DNA from: Sphingomonas sp. HMP6
GTDB taxonomy: Bacteria > Pseudomonadota > Alphaproteobacteria > Sphingomonadales > Sphingomonadaceae
DNA length: 64,000 bases
Direction of reading: 5' to 3'
Assembly: GCF_013374095.1 (NCBI RefSeq)
Contig: NZ_AP022672.1
Location: forward strand, 2,683,501-2,747,500
Shown here in pieces: positions 1 to 8,763 of the stretch. A model generated the notes under the pieces. That model saw nothing but the letters and a program-made list of their open reading frames with translations. It did not search any database and was not told where the DNA came from. A program made the translations under genes and the position numbers. Position 1 is the first letter of the stretch. Every line of letters starts with the position of its first letter.

Positions 1-153
1 TGTCCCCCGGATTATGGTTGTTTTATAACAGGTAAGATCGCAAACGCGCAAAATTACCGGGGGCGGCGCTAACGGCCGGTGCGAACGCCGTCCAGTCCGT
101 ATCGCAGCCGAAACGGTTTATTTTCAAAATGTTGCTGCGGTGTTGCAGCGATA

Positions 154-858
154 TCACACAGTAAGGGAGGGAAGCGCCCAATCGATCGCCCCGCGACCAT
201 GCTGCGCCAGGAACGTATTGGCCTGCGAAAACGGTCGGCTGCCGAAAAAGCCGGTGCGCGCCGACAGTGGAGAGGGATGCGCCGACCGTATGATCAGGTG
301 CCGTCCGGCGGGGGCCGCGGCCGCGATCAACCCCGCTTTCTGCTGCGCATGGGCGCCCCATAGCAGGAACACCGTCGGCGCGGACCGCTCGGCCACCAGG
401 GTGATCACGGCATCGGTGAAGCGCTCCCACCCCTGCCCGCGGTGCGACGCAGGCACGCCCTCACGGACGCTCAGCACCGTGTTGAGCAGCAGCACGCCTT
501 GCCGCGCCCACGCCTCAAGGAACCCGTGCGCCGCGCGCGGGATACCCAGATCGGCCTGCAACTCCTTGTAGACGTTGGTCAGGCTCGGCGGGATGCGGAT
601 GCCGGGCCGGACCGAGAAGCTCAGCCCATGCGCCTGGCCCGCGCCATGATAGGGGTCCTGCCCGAGAATGACGACGCGCACTGCATCAAGCGCGGTCAGC
701 TCAAGCGCGCGGAAGCGGTCGGCCGTGGGCGGATAGACCGCGACCCCCGCCGCCGCCTCACCCGCCAGGAACGCGTCGAGGTCACGCCTGTACGGCGCGT
801 CGAACTCGGGCTGCAACGCGGCGCGCCAGCTCGGATGTAGCGCCGCCGCTGCCTCCAC
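154..858 (-). CDS. ung: Uracil-DNA glycosylase, family 1
   Basis: This 234-residue protein removes uracil from DNA in the first step of base excision repair. It carries the family-1 signature GQDPYH at residues 66-71, with the water-activating Asp at 68, the LLLNTVL strand near 123-129, and the HPSPLSA DNA-intercalation loop at 194-200 with the catalytic His at 194. The length matches the family (about 220-235). Translation starts at a GTG, since no better ATG lies upstream. The gene to its right on the same strand is an unrelated PhnA-domain protein 12 bases away, so co-transcription is possible. The 153 bases to its left show no gene. Confidence 0.97.
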   Translation of the reverse strand: MEAAAALHPSWRAALQPEFDAPYRRDLDAFLAGEAAAGVAVYPPTADRFRALELTALDAVRVVILGQDPYHGAGQAHGLSFSVRPGIRIPPSLTNVYKELQADLGIPRAAHGFLEAWARQGVLLLNTVLSVREGVPASHRGQGWERFTDAVITLVAERSAPTVFLLWGAHAQQKAGLIAAAAPAGRHLIIRSAHPSPLSARTGFFGSRPFSQANTFLAQHGRGAIDWALPSLTV

Positions 859-870
859 GCCGCTGAGCCC

Positions 871-1188
871 TCAGCGCTTCCGGACGAATTCGGCGCGGAG
901 CACGAGGCCCTTGATCCCGTCGTACCGACAGTCGATTTCCTGTGCATCACCGGTCAGCCGGATCGACTTGATCAGCGTGCCGCGCTTGAGCGTCTGCCCC
1001 GCGCCTTTGACGGTCAGATCCTTGATCAACGTCACCTGGTCGCCATCGGCCAGCACATTGCCGACCGAATCGCGCACGATCACCGCATCGCTGTCGACCG
1101 CGGCGGCGGGCGCGGCCTGGATCCATTCGCCGCTCGCTTCGTCATAAACGAAGGTGTCTGCGTCCCCGTTTCCGTCCACGCCGATCAA
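871..1188 (-). CDS. PhnA/YjdM-type domain protein
   Basis: This 105-residue protein ends in the domain of the PhnA/YjdM family: D-S-x-G-N-x-L-A-D-G-D at about 40-50, then VTLIKDL and LKRGT, and the closing block DGIKGLVLRAEFVRK. The biochemical role of this domain is not established, despite the historical 'alkylphosphonate' label. The zinc ribbon found at the N-terminus of the E. coli protein is replaced here by a short acidic segment. The start is a TTG whose last two bases form the stop codon of the small upstream gene (TTGA overlap), so translational coupling is likely. Domain identification is good; the function is unknown. Confidence 0.8.
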   Translation of the reverse strand: MIGVDGNGDADTFVYDEASGEWIQAAPAAAVDSDAVIVRDSVGNVLADGDQVTLIKDLTVKGAGQTLKRGTLIKSIRLTGDAQEIDCRYDGIKGLVLRAEFVRKR

Positions 1189-1313
1189 CCCTTGATGTTG
1201 ACCATGGCGACCGGCTGGCCCTTGGCGGTCGGGTTCGATGCGTTTGCCTTGGGCGCCTTTTCGGCCTTGGGCTTGCGCACTTCCTTGTTCGATTTCTTCT
1301 GGCTCTTGGCCAT
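1185..1313 (-). CDS. Small lysine-rich protein, unknown function
   Basis: This is a 42-residue, strongly basic protein beginning MAKSQKKSNKEVRKPK. I chose the ATG at 1313, which has AGGA seven bases upstream, over an upstream in-frame start. Short, Lys-rich proteins of this sort occur widely in sphingomonads. The sequence shows no signal peptide or membrane segment; the charge would suit nucleic-acid or ribosome contact, but that is a guess. Its TGA stop overlaps the TTG start of the PhnA-domain gene, so the two probably form one translation unit. Confidence 0.65.
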   Translation of the reverse strand: MAKSQKKSNKEVRKPKAEKAPKANASNPTAKGQPVAMVNIKG

Positions 1314-1539
1314 GTCGCGTCCTGACCGGGGCGGAAGGCCCCGCGCATCCTTAGCGCCAAAGTGGCCCGGGGCGCACCTCAATTCGCTCGAGCGCGTGGG
1401 GCCCTCGCTTGATCGAAGTCAGTGCGATTGTCGCCTCCGGCTGCGCAACTCTTGGCCCACTAACCCGTTGATGTCGCACGCCGGACGCGCGCCCCCTTCG
1501 CGTCCGGCGTACCCTTCCGATCGACCGAGGAGCCAAGCC

Positions 1540-2061
1540 ATGGGCCTGTTCACCAAAGACATCGTCACCTTCGAAGACCTGTTCCTGCATCAGTTGCAGG
1601 ACGTCTATTATGCCGAGAACCAGATCACCAAGGCACTGCCGACGATGATCGAAAAGGCGACCGACGCTGGCCTGAAGGCTGGTTTCCAGCAGCACCTGCG
1701 CGAAACCGAGGGTCAGATCCGTCGCCTTGAGCAAGTGTTCGACAAGCTTGGCGAGCAGCCCAAGGGCGCGACCTGCCCGGCGATTCAGGGCATCATCAAG
1801 GAAGCCAATGAAGTCGCCGGCGACATTGCCGACAAGGCCGTGCTCGATGCCGCGCTGATTGCCTCGGCACAGGCGGTCGAGCATTATGAGATCGCCCGCT
1901 ACGGCACGATGATCGCCTGGGCCAACCAGCTCGGCCGCACCGAAATCGCCGCGATCCTGCAGGAAACGCTCGACGAAGAATATGCGACCGACGACAAATT
2001 GACCGCGATGGCGACGGGCAAGCTCAACGCCCGTGCCGAAGACGCCGTTTCCGCGCAGTAA
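1540..2061 (+). CDS. DUF892 (YciE/YciF-type) ferritin-like protein
   Basis: This 173-residue helical protein of the DUF892 family opens with MGLFTKDIVTFEDLFLHQLQDVYYAENQI and has the Glu/His-rich helices of a ferritin-like four-helix bundle (E-x-x-x-R-RLEQVF in the middle, AVEHYEIARYG near 115-125). Relatives are stress-induced; enzymatic activity is not settled. The ATG at 1540 was chosen because CGAGGAG sits 8-14 bases upstream and the family motif begins right there; the longer open frame upstream has no family similarity. It converges with the S41 protease gene, with 10 bases between the stops. Confidence 0.93.
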   Translation: MGLFTKDIVTFEDLFLHQLQDVYYAENQITKALPTMIEKATDAGLKAGFQQHLRETEGQIRRLEQVFDKLGEQPKGATCPAIQGIIKEANEVAGDIADKAVLDAALIASAQAVEHYEIARYGTMIAWANQLGRTEIAAILQETLDEEYATDDKLTAMATGKLNARAEDAVSAQ

Positions 2062-2071
2062 ACGCTGGTCG

Positions 2072-3535
2072 TCAGAACGACCCCGGCACCTCGCGTTGCG
2101 TCGTGTCGGGGCGTTCGGGCGTCAGCAATTCCATCGGTGGTGCCGACACCGTCACGCGGCTCGCCTGCGCGCTCAGCCCTCCTGGTGCGTCCGCGGTGAT
2201 CGCCGACGTGCAACTGCGTCCCGCCAGATAATCGAGCGCCGCCCGCGTCGATGTCTCGAGCGGACTGCCGAGCGGATGCGTGAGATCATCCCCGGCCTGA
2301 CAGCTTGCTTCCATGATGCTGGCAAGCCCGTCATAATAAGCGCCCTGGCGATTGGCGTTCTGCAGCGCGAAGGCGATCACGCGCAGCCGATCATCGCAGG
2401 CGGAGCGGTCGAGTGCGATCTGGCCCACTGGCTTGCCGTAGGTATTGGTGCCGATCAGCGCGGCGTTCGCACGCAGATACGGGATCTGCGCCGCGATCAC
2501 GAGCTCGCTCGCCGAGGCGCTGCTGCCCGTGCCGATAAAGGCAATCTTTGTCGGCGCGATCGATTGCGGTTGCGGCGCGAAGAAGGCCGTGACGTTGTTC
2601 GAGGCCTTTTCGGGCCTGAACGTCGTGTAGTCGATCACGTCCGAGGTCGACCGGTTGGCGCCAAGCAAATTGGTCATCAACTCAGCGATCGAGACCAGCC
2701 CGCCGCCATTGTAGCGGACATCGACGATCACGTTGGTAATACCCGCCGTGCGGAACGAGGCGAAAGCCGTGCGCAGCGCCGGGTCCGCCGTCGAAATAAA
2801 GGTACGCAAGTTGATATAGCCGACTTGCCGCCCGCCATCATTGATGATCTGCGCGCCGTAACGGTTGGAGACCGGCGTCAGCGAATAGTCCGATTTACTG
2901 ACGGTGACGTTGCGCGTCCCGCTCGAATCGGTGATCCGCAGCACGCGCGTCGTACCCGCCGTGCTCGGCCCGAGGGCATTGGTGACGCCATTGCCTCCTT
3001 CGGCCGAGATGATCGCATCGACGGTGCGCAGATCGCTCGCACTGGTGCCGATCGCGACGATCTCCGCGCCGCGATCGATCCCGGCGGTGAGCGCCGGCGC
3101 GCCTTCGAAGGATTCGGCGATGAACACGCGCCGTCCCGTCGAATCGAGCGACAGCCGAAAGCCGAAGCCAGCGCTCGACCCCGAGGCATAAAAGGCATCC
3201 TCGGACGCGATAGAGGTCAGATAGGTGAAGTAACGGTCCTTGCGCTGCGCCCGGGCCGTGGCGGTCAGCGCATCGATATAATCCCCGACATTGCCATACG
3301 GCGTCGGATCGAGGCTGGCGGGCAAGGTGTCAGGAAAGAGATACCATTCGCGCAATTGGCCCAAGGCCCAATCCTGCCGTTGGCGTAAAGAGCAGCCAGC
3401 AGTCGTCGTTGCAGGACTCGGCGTCGGCGTGGTGGCGGTGGCTCCGCCCGTTCCGCTCGACGTGCCGCCGCCGCTGCAGGAGGCAAGCACCGTGGCCAGT
3501 GCCACTAACGTCGTCGGAATACGCGATCTGATCAT
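2072..3535 (-). CDS. S41-family (tail-specific-like) serine protease, lipoprotein
   Basis: This protein of 487 residues has a lipoprotein signal (VLASC, lipidated Cys at 20) followed by a Ser/Thr/Gly/Pro-rich linker. A PDZ-like segment spans about 125-215. The S41 catalytic domain follows, with NVIVDVRYNGGG near 269-279, the nucleophile segment SASASE near 340-345 and the Lys of TYGKP about 25 residues later, which is the Ser-Lys spacing of Tsp/CtpA proteases. It should act in the periplasm, anchored to a membrane. The start is the ATG at 3535 with AGG seven bases upstream; a GTG directly precedes it. The substrate is unknown. Confidence 0.9.
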   Translation of the reverse strand: MIRSRIPTTLVALATVLASCSGGGTSSGTGGATATTPTPSPATTTAGCSLRQRQDWALGQLREWYLFPDTLPASLDPTPYGNVGDYIDALTATARAQRKDRYFTYLTSIASEDAFYASGSSAGFGFRLSLDSTGRRVFIAESFEGAPALTAGIDRGAEIVAIGTSASDLRTVDAIISAEGGNGVTNALGPSTAGTTRVLRITDSSGTRNVTVSKSDYSLTPVSNRYGAQIINDGGRQVGYINLRTFISTADPALRTAFASFRTAGITNVIVDVRYNGGGLVSIAELMTNLLGANRSTSDVIDYTTFRPEKASNNVTAFFAPQPQSIAPTKIAFIGTGSSASASELVIAAQIPYLRANAALIGTNTYGKPVGQIALDRSACDDRLRVIAFALQNANRQGAYYDGLASIMEASCQAGDDLTHPLGSPLETSTRAALDYLAGRSCTSAITADAPGGLSAQASRVTVSAPPMELLTPERPDTTQREVPGSF

Positions 3536-3647
3536 CACTCACCTGCCTTGCGGCAAGCTAACGTGGGGGCCTCGGGTTGTCAGTGATAAAAATCAATATG
3601 CGAAAGGGGATACGGCATCGTCTCGGGCGGCCGTGACGCCGGGCCGA

Positions 3648-3758
3648 TCATACCATCGGCGCGAGCGTGATGACGCTGGAAAGCAAAGCGGCGCTGAGCA
3701 CGAAGGATGCAACGACCGAAACGGCGACGCGCTGGAGCGATTCGAAACGGATGAACAT
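3648..3758 (-). CDS. Small single-span membrane protein
   Basis: This is a 36-residue protein, MFIRFESLQRVAVSVVAS followed by a hydrophobic stretch to the C-terminus. An AAAGGGAA ribosome-binding site lies about nine bases before the ATG. The layout (short basic/aromatic head, one membrane helix) resembles small membrane proteins seen repeatedly in sphingomonad genomes. Nothing in the sequence reveals a role. It stands alone between the S41 protease and the diguanylate cyclase, both on the same strand. Confidence 0.55.
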   Translation of the reverse strand: MFIRFESLQRVAVSVVASFVLSAALLSSVITLAPMV

Positions 3759-3929
3759 GATGACGATTCCCTTTGGTGCGGCGATCCGAACCATCCGTCC
3801 GCCGTGCCAAACGAATTGCACGCGCCGTGCCAAGTTACGAAAACGTCGGAAATCTGCGGATTTTTGATAAGTGACGGTACGCACGACGCATTGCACACGG
3901 TAAAATTCGCCAACTATCGGCGAAAATCC

Positions 3930-4955
3930 CTATCCTGCGTAAACGCGGTTTCGCCCGCCATCCTTGGCAGCGTACAACAATTTGTCGGCGCGTCCGAAAA
4001 CCGCGCCCAGCACTTCGCCCGGCTCGGCTTCGGTCAAGCCCCCGGAGAAGGTCACCGCGCCGAGCGGCGCGTCCGATTCGCGCAGGCGATAGCGTTTCCC
4101 GGCCACCGACATCCGTGCCGACTCCAGCATCGCGCGCGCCGCGGGCAGCTCCAGGCCGCTGAACAGGATGATGAATTCCTCGCCGCCATAACGCCCGACG
4201 AAATGCTCGGGGCACGCCTCGGTCAGCGCATCGGCGATTGCCCGCAACACCCGGTCGCCAACCGAATGGCCGAACTGGTCGTTAACGCGCTTGAAGCGAT
4301 CGACGTCGCACACCGCAAGGCAGATTGTGCCCCCGGCCTGTATCCGCTCCGCAAAGGTTTCCTCGAAGGCCCGGCGATTGGGGAGTCCGGTCAGCGGATC
4401 GCGCCGCGCATCGCCGCGCGCCTCCTCAAGCTTCTCGCGAAGCTGATCGGCCTCGCTGGTCGCGGCGGCGAGCCGCGCCTCGGCGGCCTGTACGCGGCTG
4501 AGCATCAGGCCCGTCAGCACGATGACATTGTCGGCGCCACCACCCGCCCGCATCGCATCGGCGCTGGCGGCGAGATCACGACCGAAATCCTCGGTATCGG
4601 CGCGCACGCGCCGCACCATGTCGGTAAAGCCTTCGACCTGCATCTGCGTTTGCGCCACCAGCGTATCGGCATGGCCCGGCTCGGCCGTCGCGGCAGGATC
4701 ACCGACGGTGAGCGCTCCGATCTGCCCGCCCAGGGTCTGAATATCGCGCGCCGTCAGGCGCACGCCGCCTTCGGTCAGCGTCGCCACCGATTGCGCGAGC
4801 GCACCGTCGGGATTGCAGAACACGCGGTGGGCGAAGGCATAATGCGCCGGATCCGGACTCAGCCGGTGCAGCCGCAGGAATGCGCGGATCGAGTCGAAGA
4901 CGTGTTCGGAACGGTCCTCCACCGCCACCAACCGTGCCTGCCGCGTCGCGCTCAT
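3930..4955 (-). CDS. GGDEF-domain diguanylate cyclase
   Basis: This 341-residue protein would make cyclic di-GMP from two GTP. An N-terminal helical region (about 1-150, no membrane segment) leads through a coiled-coil linker (about 150-183) to the GGDEF domain, which has DPLTGLPNRR at 186-195, DVDRFKRVND with the metal-binding Asp at about 217-226, and the active-site loop GGEEF at 257-261. The inhibitory RxxD motif expected five residues before GGEEF is absent (CPEH stands there), so product inhibition at a primary I-site is unlikely. I preferred the ATG at 4955 to a TTG three codons upstream. Confidence 0.92.
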   Translation of the reverse strand: MSATRQARLVAVEDRSEHVFDSIRAFLRLHRLSPDPAHYAFAHRVFCNPDGALAQSVATLTEGGVRLTARDIQTLGGQIGALTVGDPAATAEPGHADTLVAQTQMQVEGFTDMVRRVRADTEDFGRDLAASADAMRAGGGADNVIVLTGLMLSRVQAAEARLAAATSEADQLREKLEEARGDARRDPLTGLPNRRAFEETFAERIQAGGTICLAVCDVDRFKRVNDQFGHSVGDRVLRAIADALTEACPEHFVGRYGGEEFIILFSGLELPAARAMLESARMSVAGKRYRLRESDAPLGAVTFSGGLTEAEPGEVLGAVFGRADKLLYAAKDGGRNRVYAG

Positions 4956-5085
4956 CGCTCCCAAACGCCCTTCGGACTTCGGTCCTGCGTGATAGCGAGA
5001 CCGTCAATACAACCTATCATAGAGCGAAACTGCTAAGATTGGATAACGCGCCCGCTAATAGATTGTTTGGAGTCCACAGGCGGCG

Positions 5086-6156
5086 TCAACGGGTGAAGGC
5101 AATCCCGAACCGCGCATGGTTGTCGCGGCGCGCATAGTCGATCAGCGATTCGCCATAGCCGGTGAAGACCTGCCCGAAGAGATAGAGATGCGGCAGCCGA
5201 TCATCGATGCTGGCAAGCGGATAGGACAGGAATGCCTCGGCACTGCCCTTGCCCGTCCCCGGATTGCCGCGCGCGGTGACCGCCGCCTTCCATCCCTCGC
5301 GCTGCTCCAGCGCGAGCCCGAGCGACGTATAGCCCCAATAGCGATCGATATCCGGGGCAAGGCCGCGATAGCCGAAATAGCCCCAGGCCTGCGGCGTCAC
5401 CGTCACTTTCCATCTCGTACCCAGATCGAACGTCTTGCTTGCGCGCAGGAAGAAGCGGTTCACGTCGATCGAATTGGTGACGCCACCGCCGTTCGAATCA
5501 TGCGCATAGCCGCCGCCGATCGTCAGCGCCGGACCGATCGGTACGTCGAAGAAGACTTGCGGACTGAAGATTTCGGTGCGGATCGGGCCGGACCGACGAT
5601 TGAGCGCCCAGAAGATCGTCTGCGTATAGGCGAAATCGAGCCGCGGGCCGTCATCCTCGCCGAGCAGTCGGACATCGAAACTGACTTGAAGCTTCGCCCC
5701 CGAACTCTTCGCGCCGATCACGCCATAGATCGGGGCATAGGGGTGGAACCGATCAAGAAATGCGCTCGACCGTCCGTTCGAGCCGAGCGCGGCAGTTTCC
5801 TGTGTGGCCGGGGCAGCCCCGGGCGCCGCCGGTGGCGGAGTCGCCGCCGCCAGCGCCACCGGAAAGGATGCCGCGAGCCGATACCGCACACGCGCAAAGC
5901 CACCGGCGGCGACGCTCTGGGGTTCGTCCGGCGCGGCGATCAGCCGTAATTTGGTGCCGTCGCGCGCGATCGTCTCGATCTCGTCCGGCCCGCGCGCGGG
6001 CTGGGCCGCCGCGCCTTCGTTGAGCAGATAGACCTCGACCCCGGCGCGCGCCGCCTCGGCCGAGGCGGGCGGATCGAGCAAGGGACGCACTTGGGCCGCC
6101 GCCGGGGTGGCCCCAGCCAAGGCGATACCGCCGCCAAGGATATACAGACCGCGCAT
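5086..6156 (-). CDS. pldA: Outer-membrane phospholipase A
   Basis: This is a 356-residue OMPLA-type beta-barrel phospholipase. It has a signal peptide ending at about residue 21 (PAAAQ), a proline/alanine-rich segment near 105-120, then the barrel. The catalytic triad His-Ser-Asn can be placed as His219 and Ser221 in GYAHDSNG and Asn233 in DVNRFF, matching the spacing of E. coli PldA (His142, Ser144, Asn156). It hydrolyses phospholipids in the outer leaflet of the outer membrane when that membrane is disturbed. The start at 6156 has GGGGAA just upstream and begins the signal peptide. It is transcribed divergently from the hisN-type gene. Confidence 0.9.
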   Translation of the reverse strand: MRGLYILGGGIALAGATPAAAQVRPLLDPPASAEAARAGVEVYLLNEGAAAQPARGPDEIETIARDGTKLRLIAAPDEPQSVAAGGFARVRYRLAASFPVALAAATPPPAAPGAAPATQETAALGSNGRSSAFLDRFHPYAPIYGVIGAKSSGAKLQVSFDVRLLGEDDGPRLDFAYTQTIFWALNRRSGPIRTEIFSPQVFFDVPIGPALTIGGGYAHDSNGGGVTNSIDVNRFFLRASKTFDLGTRWKVTVTPQAWGYFGYRGLAPDIDRYWGYTSLGLALEQREGWKAAVTARGNPGTGKGSAEAFLSYPLASIDDRLPHLYLFGQVFTGYGESLIDYARRDNHARFGIAFTR

Positions 6157-6267
6157 GATGTTCCCCGCTGCCACCCGATCGTGACAAAGTCGTGTCACGC
6201 CCCCCCGGATCGCCCTTTGCCGCACTCAAGGCTGGCGAAACTGTGCCAGCGCCCTTAGGCAAAGGCA

Positions 6268-7050
6268 ATGCGCGTCACAGACACCGATCTCGCCCTTGCC
6301 GCCGCCCTTGCCGATGCGGCAGGTGCGGCGATCCGACCCTATTACCGCGCCGAACATGGGCTCGAAACCAAGGGCGATTCCTCCCCGGTAACGCTCGCAG
6401 ACCGCGCGGCGGAGGGGGCGATGCGCGCGCTGATCGAACGCGCCTTTCCCGCCGACGCCATCATCGGGGAGGAATATGGCGTCAAGGAGGGTAGCTCGGG
6501 CCGCGCCTGGGTGCTCGACCCGATCGACGGGACGCGCGCCTTCATCGCCGGTCGCCCGATCTTCGGCACGCTGATCAGCCTGGTGATCGAGGGGTGGCCG
6601 ATGCTCGGCGTGATCGACCAGCCGATCCTCAAGGAACGCTGGCTGGGGGTAATGGGCCGCCCGACGCTGTTCAACGGTCGCCCGGCGCAGACAAGGCGTT
6701 GCCCCGATCTGGCCAAGGCGCTGCTAGCGACGACCTCGCCCGCTCTGTTCGACGATTCGCAGCTCCACGCGTTCGAACATCTCGATGGCGCGGTGCTCAG
6801 CACGGTACTCGGCGGGGATTGCTACAATTACGCCTGCGTCGCGAGCGGCTGGCTCGACGTGGTGGTCGAGGCAGGGCTGAAGCTTCACGATTTCGCCGCG
6901 CTGGTGCCAGTGGTCGAGGGCGCTGGTGGCCGCATGTGCGATTGGCAGGGCGATCCGCTCACCGCCGATTCGATCGGTGAAGTGGTGGCCGCGGGCGATC
7001 CCGCGCGGATCGAGGAAATCCTGGAGGCGCTCGCCTGCCGTGGCCATTGA
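6268..7050 (+). CDS. hisN: Inositol-monophosphatase-family phosphatase, probably histidinol-phosphatase
   Basis: This 260-residue protein has the metal-binding motifs of the IMPase superfamily: GEE at 67-69, WVLDPIDGT at 81-89 (Asp84 and Asp87 bind Mg2+), and the second signature around GLKLHDFAAL near 210-220. Actinobacterial and alphaproteobacterial members of this type dephosphorylate L-histidinol phosphate, the penultimate step of histidine synthesis; inositol phosphate or other sugar phosphates remain possible substrates. AAAGGC precedes the ATG. It stands alone, divergent from pldA and convergent with the galactonate genes. Confidence 0.85.
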   Translation: MRVTDTDLALAAALADAAGAAIRPYYRAEHGLETKGDSSPVTLADRAAEGAMRALIERAFPADAIIGEEYGVKEGSSGRAWVLDPIDGTRAFIAGRPIFGTLISLVIEGWPMLGVIDQPILKERWLGVMGRPTLFNGRPAQTRRCPDLAKALLATTSPALFDDSQLHAFEHLDGAVLSTVLGGDCYNYACVASGWLDVVVEAGLKLHDFAALVPVVEGAGGRMCDWQGDPLTADSIGEVVAAGDPARIEEILEALACRGH

Positions 7051-7201
7051 TGACGCGCGTCACGCGCCGCGCGCACCAACAGAGTATCGGGGGCGGCGCG
7101 ATTGCGCACCGGCAAACTGACCGTGGCCTCGAACTCGATCTGCGATCCAGCCCGGCAATCGTGCCGGTCGTGCGGATCGATTCGTCGCGGGCCGCGCTGC
7201 T

Positions 7202-7852
7202 TTAAGCGGGATTGCCCGCGCGCACCGTGGCGAGCGCCGCGACAAAGGCGCGGGCGTTGGCACCGACTTGCTCCGCGCTATAGCCCGCCGCGTACAGCGC
7301 AGAGCCAAGACCGAACCCCGCCGCCCCCGCTTTCAGCCACGGCAACATCGTATCCGGGGTCACGCCGCCCACCGGCAGGACGCGCATGTCGCGCGGCAGG
7401 ACCGCGCGCATCGCCTTCAGTACGCCGGGGCTTGCCGCCTCCGCCGGGAACAGCTTCAACGCGGCCGCCCCCGCCCCCAGCGCGGCAAACGCCTCGCTCG
7501 GCGTTGCGATACCGGGCAAGGAAACGAGGCCCGCAGCGGCACTGGCGCGGATCACGTCGAGATTGGCGTTGGGGGAGATGATCATCGTGCCGCCCGCTGC
7601 TTGCACCGCCGCCACGTCGTCCGTGCGCAGAACCGTCCCCGCTCCGACGATCGCGCGCCCGGCGCAGCGCCGCGCGAGCCGTGCGACACTCTCAAGCGGA
7701 TCGGGCGAATTCATCGGAACCTCGATCAGCGTGAACCCGGCATCGATCAGCGCATCGGCGATCGCCTCGACCTCATCGGGCCGCACCCCGCGCAGAATCG
7801 CAATCAACGGGCAGCGCGCGAACGCCTGGTCGAAATCGGAAAGGGCAGTCAT
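7202..7852 (-). CDS. dgoA: 2-dehydro-3-deoxy-6-phosphogalactonate aldolase
   Basis: This 216-residue class I aldolase of the KDPG/KDPGal family would split 2-keto-3-deoxy-6-phosphogalactonate into pyruvate and glyceraldehyde 3-phosphate. The general-base Glu lies in TLIEVPMNSP (Glu44) and the Schiff-base Lys in AALKLFPAE (Lys133). The IEVPMNSP and PNAN segments fit the galactonate branch rather than the Entner-Doudoroff KDPG enzyme. Its ATG overlaps the dgoK stop (ATGA), and these two genes follow the symporter on the same strand, giving an operon symporter-dgoK-dgoA. Confidence 0.93.
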   Translation of the reverse strand: MTALSDFDQAFARCPLIAILRGVRPDEVEAIADALIDAGFTLIEVPMNSPDPLESVARLARRCAGRAIVGAGTVLRTDDVAAVQAAGGTMIISPNANLDVIRASAAAGLVSLPGIATPSEAFAALGAGAAALKLFPAEAASPGVLKAMRAVLPRDMRVLPVGGVTPDTMLPWLKAGAAGFGLGSALYAAGYSAEQVGANARAFVAALATVRAGNPA

Positions 7853-8763
7853 GGCAGCATCCCAGCAAGCGCAACCATCCCCGCGACGAACGCGGCATGG
7901 CTGTCGACGACATGCGCCGTGCCGCCATTGGCGGTGACGGCGATCGAATAGAGTTCGGCCAGTCCGGCATCGGCGAGGATGTGGACATCGCGGTGCACAC
8001 CCGCCAGCCGCGCGCCGACATCGCTGCCGATCAGCAACCCGCTGGCATAGGATGCGGCGTCGGCATCGTCGCGGCGGCCCAGCAGCTTGGCTGCGCGAAT
8101 GCCGAACAGCACCGCCGCCAGATCACCGCCGCGCCCTGCCGCGACGCCATCGCGGAACGCTGCACCGGGCGTCACCTGGGCCTGAAGCTGGGCCGCGAGC
8201 AAGCCGTGGCCGCGCAGCAAGGCGAACAGCTCGCCGGTCATCGCGGTGGTGAAATCGACGATCGCGCCGCTGTCGACCCGCGCCCATTTGCAATGCGTGC
8301 CCGGCTGGCAAAGCAATCCGTCACGCGGCACCAGCCCTGCTGCCACCGCGCCGAGGAACTGCACCTCCTCGCCGCGCATCACATCGGCTTTCGTGTCGCT
8401 GAGAACCGACACGCCGGGGACGATCGCGGTGCGCGCGTCGATCCAGGCGAGGCCCCGCGCCAGTGCGGCAAGATCGGCGGGTGCCGCGACATAGGGCACC
8501 TCGCGCCAGCCGATGGTCGATCCCACCATCCCCGCCAGCAGGACCGGCAAATCGCCGAAACGACCCCGCATGCCCACAACTTCGGCGGCGAAATCGCCTT
8601 GTGCAACGCTGGTGACGCCGCGCGCATCGCGCTCTGTCGCCACAACCGCGCCGTCCTCGATCCGAAACACGCGTCGGTTTGTGGTTCCCCAATCGACCGC
8701 CAGAAAGGCGGAGGCGAACCCAGTCACGTGCCGCTCGACCGCGCGATCACCACCAGGTCGCAT
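7849..8763 (-). CDS. dgoK: 2-dehydro-3-deoxygalactonokinase
   Basis: This 304-residue sugar-acid kinase has the N-terminal phosphate-binding motif AVDWGTTNRR near 22-31 and the DgoK-type GMVGSTIGW segment near 80. It would phosphorylate 2-keto-3-deoxygalactonate using ATP, supplying the substrate of the overlapping aldolase gene. The ATG at 8763 lies 17 bases inside the end of the symporter gene; a GTG at residue 13 (8727), nearer the kinase motif, is an alternative start. Neither start has a convincing ribosome-binding site, which fits coupling to the upstream gene. Confidence 0.93.
   Translation of the reverse strand: MRPGGDRAVERHVTGFASAFLAVDWGTTNRRVFRIEDGAVVATERDARGVTSVAQGDFAAEVVGMRGRFGDLPVLLAGMVGSTIGWREVPYVAAPADLAALARGLAWIDARTAIVPGVSVLSDTKADVMRGEEVQFLGAVAAGLVPRDGLLCQPGTHCKWARVDSGAIVDFTTAMTGELFALLRGHGLLAAQLQAQVTPGAAFRDGVAAGRGGDLAAVLFGIRAAKLLGRRDDADAASYASGLLIGSDVGARLAGVHRDVHILADAGLAELYSIAVTANGGTAHVVDSHAAFVAGMVALAGMLP

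Noticed and set aside
7051..7201. Gene in the hisN-dgoA gap
   Set aside because: Frames there are short and without ribosome-binding sites; only a 12-base palindrome TGACGCGCGTCA near the hisN stop is notable, and its role is unclear.
8720..8733. CACGTG at 8725 as a further parS
   Set aside because: Only the central six bases match; the flanks (AGT and CCG) do not form the TGTTNC/GNAACA arms.
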